From positions 1 through 64,000 of the forward strand of contig NZ_LVYD01000054.1 of assembly GCF_002077945.1 (NCBI RefSeq): a stretch of DNA of 64,000 bases. Reading direction: 5' to 3'. Positions 26,395 to 35,600 of the stretch are shown here, in pieces (position 1 is the stretch's first letter; each line of letters opens with the position of its first letter). The notes beneath the pieces were generated by a model that worked only from the letters and a program-made list of their open reading frames with translations, ran no database searches and was not told where the DNA came from. This DNA comes from Niastella vici. GTDB taxonomy: Bacteria > Bacteroidota > Bacteroidia > Chitinophagales > Chitinophagaceae. The position numbers and the translations under genes are program-made.

Positions 26395-27231
26395 TTATCT
26401 TTTATCTGTTGCAATGGGCAATCCCCTGCGCGACCATTCACTCCACGACCCTACATACAGCTTAGGTCCAATAATGCCTGCATGTGCCATACCTAAAAGC
26501 GTATGACAGGCTGTTACCCCCGATCCACAATGAACAATAACATTTTCAGGTTCTACATTTGTCAGCACTTCTTCATACGCCTTTCTCAATGCTTCGGCAG
26601 GTAAATAATTGCCGTCAGCATCCAGATTTTTTACATAAGGCAGATTAACAGCTCCGGGTATATGGCCTGCAATCAGATCTATAGGTTCCGTCTGCCCCAG
26701 GTAACGCGCTGTTTCCCGAACATCTATAACCAACCGGTGGTCATCCTGTGCGGCTGCAGCGGTTTCTGTTATATCAGCGGTACCCTTATAGGTTAAGGTA
26801 ACCGGATACGGCACTGCGGGTACAGGCGTATATACATCTGTGCTGAGGGGAACACTGGCATGTATAGCTGCCTGCAGGCCGCCATTTATTACCTGCACTT
26901 TTTCGTGGCCTATTGCCTGTAGCATCCACCATAACCTGGCGGCGCTGTTGGCGGCCGATTTATCATCGTACACTATAACATGGCTATCGGGTGTAATGCC
27001 CCAGGTTCCCAACAAGGTGGCAAAATCTTTGATCTCAGGCAAAGGATGCCTGCCGCCTACAGCTGCATCAGTAACAGAAGCGGCCAGGTGTTTGTCGAGG
27101 TCGGCATAGATGGCATTTTTTAAATGCCCGGCCATGTATCGTTGCCAGGAATCCTTCCCGCCACGTGCATCGATGATAACTATACCGGGTTTATTGAGGT
27201 CTGTATCTTTAATTTCACAAAGTGGTAGCAT
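26395..27231 (-). CDS. sseA: Sulfurtransferase (thiosulfate/3-mercaptopyruvate type)
   Basis: A 278-residue tandem rhodanese. The inactive N-terminal rhodanese domain (residues 1-130) has IVIDARGG and YMAGHLKNAIYADLD. The active C-terminal domain has LVIDVRETARYLG, GHIPGAVNLPY and the catalytic loop HCGSGVTA with the persulfide-forming Cys. CGSGVT is typical of 3-mercaptopyruvate sulfurtransferases. It is cytosolic, with no signal peptide. A likely -7 box, TATATTTG, precedes it. It stands alone between two divergently oriented neighbours and is a housekeeping enzyme of sulfur transfer or cyanide detoxification. Confidence 0.88.
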   Translation of the reverse strand: MLPLCEIKDTDLNKPGIVIIDARGGKDSWQRYMAGHLKNAIYADLDKHLAASVTDAAVGGRHPLPEIKDFATLLGTWGITPDSHVIVYDDKSAANSAARLWWMLQAIGHEKVQVINGGLQAAIHASVPLSTDVYTPVPAVPYPVTLTYKGTADITETAAAAQDDHRLVIDVRETARYLGQTEPIDLIAGHIPGAVNLPYVKNLDADGNYLPAEALRKAYEEVLTNVEPENVIVHCGSGVTACHTLLGMAHAGIIGPKLYVGSWSEWSRRGLPIATDKR

Positions 27232-27252
27232 GGCGATAGTTTAATGATGCAT

Positions 27253-27260
27253 CAAATATA
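27253..27260 (-). promoter_or_regulatory. Likely -7 box of the sulfurtransferase promoter
   Basis: TATATTTG on the minus strand matches TAnnTTTG exactly, 21 bases before the ATG. The upstream TTTG element is not obvious. Confidence 0.4.
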
Positions 27261-27435
27261 AATGAACCAGGAGTAATTGTCCGCGCTTCCCCGATAACAA
27301 CCCGATAACAAACGCCAAACCTACTGACTTTCATTTATTTGTAATAACAAACCACCATTCCGCAACATCTTTCGCATACTCAATTAAACATTAATGAGTT
27401 TTTAATATCTACAGTAGTATAAAAAATAACACATC

Positions 27436-27915
27436 ATGAAAACAATCATTCTCGGCATTGCCATATGCCTCTCTCTGACCGCTTCTGCCCAAACCCGTAT
27501 TGCTCATCCTCACCGCGTAAAACAAGATACCCGCGACATTCGCAGCGACCGCCGCGATATCCGCAGCGATAAAAAAGACATCGCCAAGGATACCAAAGAC
27601 ATTCAGGGCGATAAAAAAGACCGCCGCCAGGATGTAAAAGACCGCAACCAGGATAAAAAAGATATTCGCAATGACAGAAAAGACCTGGCCCAGGACAAAA
27701 AAGATGGCAATGCCGCTGATGTTGCTGCTGATAAAAAAGACATCAGGAACGATCGCAAGGATATTACGAGCGACAACAAAGATCTCAGGAAAGACAACCG
27801 GGATATTCGCAAAGACCGTCGCGACAGAAGAGGTGATGTGAAAGATCTGAAAAAAGACAAAAAAGACCTGAACCAGGACAAAAAAGAAAGAGTAGAAGAC
27901 GCTACAGGAAACTAA
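27436..27915 (+). CDS. Exported Lys/Asp heptad-repeat protein
   Basis: A 159-residue protein with a signal peptide ending TASAQ. From about residue 33 to the end it consists almost only of seven-residue units of the form x-x-D-K/R-K-D-I/L, for example RSDKKDI, QGDKKDR, NQDKKDI and RNDRKDL, about 17 in tandem. The pattern is amphipathic in charge rather than hydrophobic, and one Ile/Leu per heptad suggests a long, highly charged single helix or a weak coiled coil. Similar Lys/Asp-rich secreted proteins occur in Chitinophagaceae without known function. The repeat DNA also generates long open frames on the opposite strand, which I reject. It is followed 55 bases downstream by a beta-barrel protein gene. 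Confidence 0.8.
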   Translation: MKTIILGIAICLSLTASAQTRIAHPHRVKQDTRDIRSDRRDIRSDKKDIAKDTKDIQGDKKDRRQDVKDRNQDKKDIRNDRKDLAQDKKDGNAADVAADKKDIRNDRKDITSDNKDLRKDNRDIRKDRRDRRGDVKDLKKDKKDLNQDKKERVEDATGN

Positions 27916-27970
27916 TATCAACAACCAGGTCCGGGAGCTGTTGTTCCCGGACCCTTTTAATGTCACTACA

Positions 27971-28864
27971 ATGCCCCTTGAAAATAAACCCCTGCTTTGC
28001 CTCATCATTTCCTTCCTGCTGTGTTCGGCTGTTACATACGCACAGGACTCCCTGTTAACGGCATCCGATTCTATTCCGGTAAAAAGAAGATCGCACCTGA
28101 AAATTGAGTTGGGTTACCTGAGCGATAATGTGTACCTCGGCAGAAGCGATTCTGTAAGAATACCCTATATCACTGCCGGTTTGCGGTATATTCATAAATC
28201 TGGCTTGTTTGCCGGTGTAAGCGCTAACTATCTTTCCACCGAAGGCAGAACAGATCTGTTTGAACTAACCGGCGGTTATATGCTGAGTAAAGGCAATTGG
28301 GATGCTGAAATTTCCGGTACCAAATATTATTACAATGCCAACAGTTATTCAGTAAACGCTGAAACCAAAGGCGAATTAAGCCTGTATGCAGCATATGACC
28401 TCGGGTATATTTCACCCAGCGTTAGTGCCGGCATGAAATTCAGCCAGTCAACCGACTACACAGCTACCCTGGGTCTGGAACATGACTTTTCGTTTTTAAA
28501 TGAAAGATTGCAGCTGGAACCGGGTATCTATGTAAATGCCGCCACCCAGAACTATTATAATGCTTATTTCCAGAAACGAAAATATGCGACCAACCGTAAG
28601 GGCGTACAGAAGGTGGTAGGAACCGTAGCTGCCAGCACCGAAGACGCAGCGGCATTCAAGATCCTGGATTATGAGCTTACGGTCCCGCTGGAATATACAC
28701 AACACCGTTTTACCATTGGCATTACTCCTGTTTATGCCATCCCGGTAAATCCAAACCATGTAAATATTACCGTTACCACGTCCAATGCAACGCGTTACAG
28801 GAATTATTATGAAACTCTCAGTAACCGGGTATATTGTTCAATTGATCTGACTTTTAAAATATAA
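27971..28864 (+). CDS. Hypothetical outer-membrane beta-barrel protein
   Basis: A 297-residue protein from the ATG at 27971; a TTG frame start at 27941 would add ten residues before the signal. The signal peptide ends near VTYAQ. The mature chain alternates amphipathic strands (KIELGYLSDNVYLG, ITAGLRYIHKSGLFAGVSANY, GELSLYAAYDLGYISPSVSAGMKF) and ends in an aromatic-rich strand (VYCSIDLTFKI), as outer-membrane barrels do. No ligand or family name can be given. It probably shares a transcript with the heptad-repeat protein upstream. It is convergent with the response regulator gene 6 bases away. Confidence 0.72.
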   Translation: MPLENKPLLCLIISFLLCSAVTYAQDSLLTASDSIPVKRRSHLKIELGYLSDNVYLGRSDSVRIPYITAGLRYIHKSGLFAGVSANYLSTEGRTDLFELTGGYMLSKGNWDAEISGTKYYYNANSYSVNAETKGELSLYAAYDLGYISPSVSAGMKFSQSTDYTATLGLEHDFSFLNERLQLEPGIYVNAATQNYYNAYFQKRKYATNRKGVQKVVGTVAASTEDAAAFKILDYELTVPLEYTQHRFTIGITPVYAIPVNPNHVNITVTTSNATRYRNYYETLSNRVYCSIDLTFKI

Positions 28865-28870
28865 GGGAAG

Positions 28871-29494
28871 CTAGATCTCCCCTTTCAGCGACTTTACAAT
28901 CACTTCGCTTTTACTGTTTACCTGCAGTTTACGGTAAATGTTTTTGATATGCTGGCGAACCGTTTCCAACGTAATGCCCAGCCGGGCGGCGATCATTTTA
29001 TAACTCAGTCCGTCGACCATGGCGGTAACCACCTGTTGCTCTTTGGCGGTCAAAGGTTCATTGTAGGTGCGTTTGGGCGCAAAATATTCTACCACTTTGC
29101 GGGCAATAATGGGCGACATTACCGACCCGCCTTTATTGATGATGTGAATGCATTCCAGGATCTCTTCCATGGCTGTATCTTTTTGCAGATAACCAACAGC
29201 GCCGGCGCAAAGCGCTTTAAAAACCCGGTCATTATCCATATACACCGAAAGCATGACGATGGAGGCGTCGGGAAATTTCCGCCTGATGCCGGGAATAGCC
29301 TCAATGCCCGAGGCACCTGGCAACCCAATATCAGACAATACCAGATCCACCTGCGCAATGCCGGCTGCTTTTTCAAAAAAATCTTCTGCCGAGCCCGCAG
29401 CTATCACACATTGTATAGCTTCCTGGCCTGAAAAGAAAGCCGCCAGGTGATTTCTTATCACATCATCATCTTCTATTATGGCCAGATGGATCAT
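28871..29494 (-). CDS. NarL/LuxR-type response regulator
   Basis: A 207-residue response regulator. The receiver domain (residues 1-120) has the acidic pocket EDDD, phosphoacceptor Asp55 in LVLSDIGLPG and the Lys of GYLQKD. The LuxR-type helix-turn-helix (about 145-205) is LTAKEQQVVTAMVDGLSYKMIAARLGITLETVRQHIKNIYRKL. It lies 19 bases downstream of the propeller histidine kinase on the same strand and is its cognate regulator. The kinase-regulator pair is the last part of the SpvB/RHS gene string and may control those or other surface functions. Confidence 0.93.
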   Translation of the reverse strand: MIHLAIIEDDDVIRNHLAAFFSGQEAIQCVIAAGSAEDFFEKAAGIAQVDLVLSDIGLPGASGIEAIPGIRRKFPDASIVMLSVYMDNDRVFKALCAGAVGYLQKDTAMEEILECIHIINKGGSVMSPIIARKVVEYFAPKRTYNEPLTAKEQQVVTAMVDGLSYKMIAARLGITLETVRQHIKNIYRKLQVNSKSEVIVKSLKGEI

Positions 29495-29513
29495 AGTTCG
29501 TTTTTTAAGTGGT

Positions 29514-32500
29514 TCAAAGCGGCACTTTCATGGTTACGGTAACGCCCTTTGCTGAAACAATATCAATACTGGCTTTCAACCGGCCGGCCCTTAACCGCAT
29601 ATTATAAAGGCCATGCCCGGTTTTGTTTTTTTGTTCGCCCATACCCCGGCCATCATCCTGGATCTGCATAATGAAATAATTGTTCTCTCTTTTCATATCC
29701 ACCCATACCCTTGTGGCCCCTGCATGTTTTGCAATATTGTTGATCGCTTCTTTAAAGGTGAGGTATACATTCTGGCGAAATTCCATAGTGAGTTTTTCCT
29801 GTTCCGTAAAACCGGTATGATTCAGTTCAAAATCAATATTCGCCGGCATTAACATGTTGTGCAGGTGCTCCTGCATATACTGTATCATGCCGCCCATGGT
29901 ATCATTTCTTGTATCAATACTCCATACCACATCTTTCATGGTAGAGACCGCTCCCCTGCTGATGCCGGAAATAGTTCCCAGTTGTTCCTGCATACCTGCA
30001 TCTGCTGCGCCCCGCTTCATCACATCGGCCAGTATCGTAATGCGCACCAGCGAACTGCCCACATCATCGTGCAGGTCACTGGCAATACGGTCGCGCAGCA
30101 CCTGAATTTTCTTTACCTGGCGAATACGGTAGTTCACTATCAGCCAGGCAATGGCTACCAGGGCGGCAATAACCAGCGCAATAAACCAGGTTGTTTTATA
30201 AAACACCTGCTTTACCCGGATGTGAATGGTTAATTCATTCATGGTTTGTGATCCCCGGCCTGTACTCCCTTTTATTTTCAGGAGATATTTACCGGGCGAT
30301 AACCCGTTGAAAGAAACAAAATGCTGGTTACCGATATCATGCCAGGCATTGTCCACTCCCTGCAGATGATAGAAAAAACGATCGCCCGCCGGGTCATACT
30401 GGTCGCTCAACATGAAGTGAAACGAAAAGAATTTATCCTCCGGCTCTATAATGGCCTGGGTAAATGCCTGCAGGTTAAACAGGGAATCGTGTGGTACGCC
30501 GGCCCCGTTTATTTTACTGAAACGGGTAAGCGCTATCGTTACCGGCTGCTGGGTGATGAACACTTTCGCCGGATCAACCACCATATAACCATTCAGTCCG
30601 CCAAAGATCATTTTCCCGTCGGGCCCTTTATACAGCGCCTTCCTGTTGAATTCATTGGTATTTAAACCATCCTTTGCATAAAAGTTGGTGAATTGCCCCG
30701 TTTGCCGGTTCCAGTAACTTAACCCGGCATAGGTGCTGATCCAGCAATTGCGCTGATCATCTATCAGCAACCCGCAAACTGTATTACTGCTTAAGCCATC
30801 CCGGTTTGTATATTGTTTCACCTGCCTGGTATAGTCGTTATACCAAATGAGCCCGCCACCGGCCGTACTGATCCAGCAACTGCTGTCGCTGTCAAAAGCA
30901 AGATCATTGATCCCAAACTCAAGCACCTGATGCACCGGCAGCTTTATTACCTGCCTGGTGCGGGTGTTTATTTTGTATAATCCATTGGCGGCGCCTGCCC
31001 ACAACCATTCACCCCGCATCACCAGGCTCCAGCAGGCCAGTTCTTCAAAGGGCATTTTACCGGTATTGTCGCGGAAAGGCTGCATTTGTGTAGAAGCCGG
31101 GTCGAACGTATACAGGTTGTGCAGCCCCGATGTCCAGAACAAACGGCCATCAAAAGCGATACTGAACTGGTTGATGCTTTTCTCCCTTTCCTGCTCCGTA
31201 CCATTCACCAGGAAGATCTCCAGCGAATCGGTTTTCAAATTGAGCCGGCTGATGCCAAACCCTGCCATCCACAGATAATTGTTTCCATCATACCACATAT
31301 CGTACATGTACCCGATATCATAGCGGCCATTCAGCAACAAACTGATCCGGTTGTTTACCACCGGTAGTTTAGATACCGGCGGCGCTCCAAAAGTTGATAA
31401 AGCGATGGTGGTATCCCTTCCGGTAGTAGTACGCATTTTTTTCAGCAGCCCGTAATTTTCAGTGGCAGCATACAGGGTATTATACCTGTCGGCCATGATG
31501 CGGCGGCAACGGATATTTTTCAATTCATTGCCCTGCAAGGTAAACGGACACCGGGCAAACACGGCTTCGCGGTTCGACAGCTTAATAATGCCGTTGTCGG
31601 TTCCTGCCCAAATGGTATTGTTGTTGTCTTTGTATAAGCAATACACCAGCGAAGCGTTAACACCGGCAATGAGCCAACTGTAATCGATCGCCTGCCGCTG
31701 CTGCAGGTCATATTTTGCCAAACCACCCCGTTCATTGCCCTGCCATAAATTGCCTTCCGCATCAATGCAATAACAGGTGCGCAGGTGCAGGTTGGGGCCA
31801 CTCACCGCATGTTGGTTTTTTATATAACTGTCAAAAACCCTTTCCCGGTTGTTATACCTGCTGATGCCATAACTGGAAATGCCCCAGGTTACCTGTTGGT
31901 TATCGATATAAATTTTTGAATAGTCATTTGCCTGCAGCACCGGATCGCCCAACCGTTGCCCTGCTGCTACGGCCGATCTTTTAACCAGGGTTGCAGGCTG
32001 GTCGAGGTAAGAGATCCAAACCAACTGGCTGCCGGCTTCAGCAAGTGAAGTAAGCACCATATCTTTTTGCACCAGACCGCTATCAATGGCAACGGTGGTA
32101 AAATGCCGGCTGCCCGAAAATTCAACCAGCCATTTTTCGCCCATCACCCAAATGTGCCCGTATTGGGTTTTCTGAATAGCGCGGATAGCACCTGCCGGCA
32201 ATGAACCCGGCATATCGTCGCGGTGAATAAATTGCCTGATGCTATTAGTGCGGCTATCGAGGATGTTGAGGCCATTCTCTGTACCTATCCAGATATCGCC
32301 ATTGTCGTCCTGCATCAATGCGGTTACCGAACTGTTTGAGAGTGCGGGCATGCCAAGTATGCTGTACTGGATAAAATAAGCCCCGTTATACCGGTTCAGT
32401 CCGCCATTGGTTCCAATCCAAAGCATCCCTGTTTTGTCCTGCAAAATGCATTGAACCGAATTATTGCTCAACCCATCTTCTACTGTAAGGCGGGTATATT

Positions 32501-32573
32501 GCAGGGCATGCTGCGCCCCTGTATACAGGGGAAGCCACATAACCAGGACAAATATCAGTGCAGTGTTTTTCAG
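29514..32573 (-). CDS. Propeller-type sensor histidine kinase
   Basis: About 1019 residues when started at CTG (32571-32573). The first ATG (32540) falls inside the signal peptide, whose natural form is KNTALIFVLVMWLPLYTG. The periplasmic part consists of two-component regulator propeller repeats (YTRLTVEDGLSNNSVQCILQ, GNIWIGTENGL-type units) over about 650 residues, then a Y_Y_Y domain. A membrane helix (WFIALVIAALVAIAWLIV) follows. The cytosolic kinase is HisKA_3 type, with the phospho-His in IASDLHDDVGSSL near residue 830, and a GHKL ATPase (NNIAKHAG, DDGRGMG, GHGLYNMRLRA). It signals to the LuxR-type regulator downstream. The ligand is unknown; in this family it is often an oligosaccharide. 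Confidence 0.9.
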   Translation of the reverse strand: MKNTALIFVLVMWLPLYTGAQHALQYTRLTVEDGLSNNSVQCILQDKTGMLWIGTNGGLNRYNGAYFIQYSILGMPALSNSSVTALMQDDNGDIWIGTENGLNILDSRTNSIRQFIHRDDMPGSLPAGAIRAIQKTQYGHIWVMGEKWLVEFSGSRHFTTVAIDSGLVQKDMVLTSLAEAGSQLVWISYLDQPATLVKRSAVAAGQRLGDPVLQANDYSKIYIDNQQVTWGISSYGISRYNNRERVFDSYIKNQHAVSGPNLHLRTCYCIDAEGNLWQGNERGGLAKYDLQQRQAIDYSWLIAGVNASLVYCLYKDNNNTIWAGTDNGIIKLSNREAVFARCPFTLQGNELKNIRCRRIMADRYNTLYAATENYGLLKKMRTTTGRDTTIALSTFGAPPVSKLPVVNNRISLLLNGRYDIGYMYDMWYDGNNYLWMAGFGISRLNLKTDSLEIFLVNGTEQEREKSINQFSIAFDGRLFWTSGLHNLYTFDPASTQMQPFRDNTGKMPFEELACWSLVMRGEWLWAGAANGLYKINTRTRQVIKLPVHQVLEFGINDLAFDSDSSCWISTAGGGLIWYNDYTRQVKQYTNRDGLSSNTVCGLLIDDQRNCWISTYAGLSYWNRQTGQFTNFYAKDGLNTNEFNRKALYKGPDGKMIFGGLNGYMVVDPAKVFITQQPVTIALTRFSKINGAGVPHDSLFNLQAFTQAIIEPEDKFFSFHFMLSDQYDPAGDRFFYHLQGVDNAWHDIGNQHFVSFNGLSPGKYLLKIKGSTGRGSQTMNELTIHIRVKQVFYKTTWFIALVIAALVAIAWLIVNYRIRQVKKIQVLRDRIASDLHDDVGSSLVRITILADVMKRGAADAGMQEQLGTISGISRGAVSTMKDVVWSIDTRNDTMGGMIQYMQEHLHNMLMPANIDFELNHTGFTEQEKLTMEFRQNVYLTFKEAINNIAKHAGATRVWVDMKRENNYFIMQIQDDGRGMGEQKNKTGHGLYNMRLRAGRLKASIDIVSAKGVTVTMKVPL

Positions 32574-32667
32574 GAGAGTTAGTTAAGTACGGTTTCGATC
32601 CTTCGGCTCTGCTCAGGACCGGCCACGCTCAGGCCCTACATTCTGCTAATTTACCAATTTTTGTTAT

Positions 32668-35600
32668 TTACCGCCGGCCTGAAATTGTCCTTCTGACACT
32701 GCTTACACTGAGCGAGTTCCTGCGCACAGCCGATGCGGCATGTAACCGCACCATTGAATTACTGTTTACGCGCTGTAATTCCCGCACATGTATGGTTACC
32801 TGTGAAATGCTTCGCTGGCGCTGAAATCCATGTTGATGAACCACTGAATTGCTTCTTTCCCGCCCATGTATGGTAACCACGTCATCCAGGTCGCGAACAG
32901 GTCCCTCATAATCACTTACATCGTGCGCCACATCACGGAATGGACTTTCTGCTGAACCCTTTGCCGGTCCATATTTATTGAACCGGTAATCGAGATTGCC
33001 ATACCTGTTTGCCAACACCTTGCGCCGCGGTTTATTGTAAACCCGCCGGGTTTGTTCTTTTTTCTTTGCTGACTTATCTCCTTCTGCTTTATTTTCCGGC
33101 CATTGGCTTTCTGTTGCTGCCGAACCGCTGTACGAGATCTTGCTTACCACCGGGTTGGCTACGAGTTCATCGGCATCGTCCTCGTCATTGTCAACAACAC
33201 TATACGCCATGGTGGCCTCGTCCAAGGAACCTTCGCCTGAGGGGTCCGTAACATTGAGCCATTGGCTGAGTGCGGGATCATAGTATTGCGGCCCATAAAA
33301 GTAGTAACCGGTTTCTTCATCGTATCCTTTTCCATTGAACAAATACGCCGTTTGAAAAGAACCGGCATGCTCACTCACTATGGTTTCGCCCGATGGCGCA
33401 TATTCCATATGCTGAATAACCTGGCCCGCGAAATTGGTTACATAAGCCGTGCTGCCCACATTATCGAAGTGATAGAAATAAATGCTACCCTCATACAATT
33501 GCCCGGCATCTTCAAAACCATAGCCTGCTTTTACAGAATCGCGTGAAGGAATACCGCTTACATATACCGGCGGACCGTTGGGCGGCGCCGTGGTATTGCC
33601 CGGCCAGCCTGTTGGCACATTGGGCGATGTTGTATCTATATATACTGGGGCCGCAATGCCGCTGTTTTCAGGGCGCGCATAAAAATTCTTATCAGTGGGC
33701 GGACCAGGGCTCACGCCCAGCGATGCATAATAATCATTGCGGGCCTTTTCAATCAATGCCGCCCGTTTGGTATAGTCGATACCGCCGGCAGTAAGCCCCG
33801 TTTGCGGAAAGGAGATATTGGTAAAAGTGCCATGCCCCAGCTTGCTGGCCACACGCTGCCCGTCGATATAATAATGTTTGGTGAAGGTTGCTTTTTGTGC
33901 CGCCATATAGGGGCTCACATAAACGGTATAGTTATCGGCATGCGTTACGGCGCCGGCAGGCGCACCGTTCACGGTTATTCCCTGTACGCCGCCGCTGCTT
34001 TTTACCGCCCTGTTGTCATCGGCATCATAGGTATACTGGCTCATCACCCCTTTGTTAATTACCCGCACCAACCTGTTCTCTTCATCGTAAGCATTTTCGA
34101 TATCGCCATACCCCAGTTGGTTGCCATTGAGATCATATTTGTATGTATTGCTTCCAATTTGTGTAGCCTGGTAAGGGGCGCGGCCGCCATAGCTGTACGC
34201 ATGATCGTACCCGCTTTCGCTGGTGGCCCCAGTCATGGTCTTGTGCACAATATTGTTCAGGTTGTCATAGGCCAGCGTAAGTCCATATTTGGTAGAACCG
34301 CCCGGGCCGCTGAACTCGCCGGTAGCCGCCTCGAGGCGATTCAGCGCATCAAACTGGTAGCTTTGTTTTGCCGACCCGCCCAATGTACCAGCGGAAGGTT
34401 GCACATTATTAATAATACCCAACACCCTGCCTGTGGCATCATACGTATAGGCATTGTTCATCATGGCCTGCCCGGTGGGTGAAAGCGCCTGCAGCTGCGT
34501 AAGCAACCGGCGCTTGTCTTCGTACCGGTATACATTTTCTGTACCATTACTATAACGCATGTATACGCGCTCATCAAACTCATTGTACCCCACCTGGTTT
34601 ACAAACTGGTACGCGCTTCCTATTTTAATGCCATCCATGCTGCTCAACGCGCCACTTTTGTTATAGTGGTACAGCATGGTTTCTCCATCGGGATACACCA
34701 TCTTTTTCAGCCGGTTCCAGCTATCGTATTCCTGCTCGCTTATATAGGTGGTGCAAAACAACGGACTGGTAAGCACTGTACGGATCGTCTTCACCACCTG
34801 TCCCTGCATGCTGTAGAAAAACTCCTGTCCGCCGCTGGCGTCTTCCTGTAAGATCAACCGGCCGGCCTTTGTGCCGGTGCCCGGGGCGCCATAGGTATAT
34901 TTTACCTTGTTCTGATAATTGCGGGGATAATCAATACCGGTGAGGCGGTCGTAATCGTATTGATATTGAATAGCGCCGTTGGTGGCAATCTGCTGGCGGA
35001 TCTGGGCCGTGACCTTTTTCAGCAAATTACCGGCGGCATCATATTCAAAGGTGGTAAGGCCTGCATCCGGATGCGTTACACTTGTTCTTCTGCCCATATT
35101 ATCATAAGTGGCCTGCAGGGCATTTCCCTTATCATCAACCACCTTCACCATTTCATTCAGCGCATCGTACTCGTAGCGGGTGGTAATGGGGCCGGCGGCA
35201 GCATATGCTTTCTGGAAACGTTTTCTGCCGCGTACATCGAAGCCGGTTTCTTTTTTATTGCCAAGCGCATCGGTGCCCGTTCTGCTGATCATACTACCGG
35301 CCAACGTATACGCAATAGTCATGGCACTGCTATCGGCCAGCACTCTTTTTACCAGGCGGTCTTCCGCATCATACACATCCCGGTAATGGAATTTGCCGGA
35401 AGCATAATTCAATAATGGATTCAGGGCGCCTATTGCTTCTGTAAGCGGATAATATTGTTCTATCACCCGGCCAAAAGCATCGAACGCAGAAGTGCCCGAT
35501 ACAACCATGGTTACCTCATCGGCAACACCTTTCCCTTTGAACAACGACACCTGTTTTTTTAACTGCACCGACCTTCCCAGGCCATCTGCAAAATTGTATA

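Noticed and set aside
27409-28008. Long minus-strand frames over the heptad-repeat gene
   Set aside because: They mirror the repetitive plus-strand gene, which has a signal peptide and a sensible start.
33802-34482. Long plus-strand frame of 226 codons inside the RHS gene
   Set aside because: It is antisense to well-supported RHS/YD repeats, with composition explained by the opposite strand.
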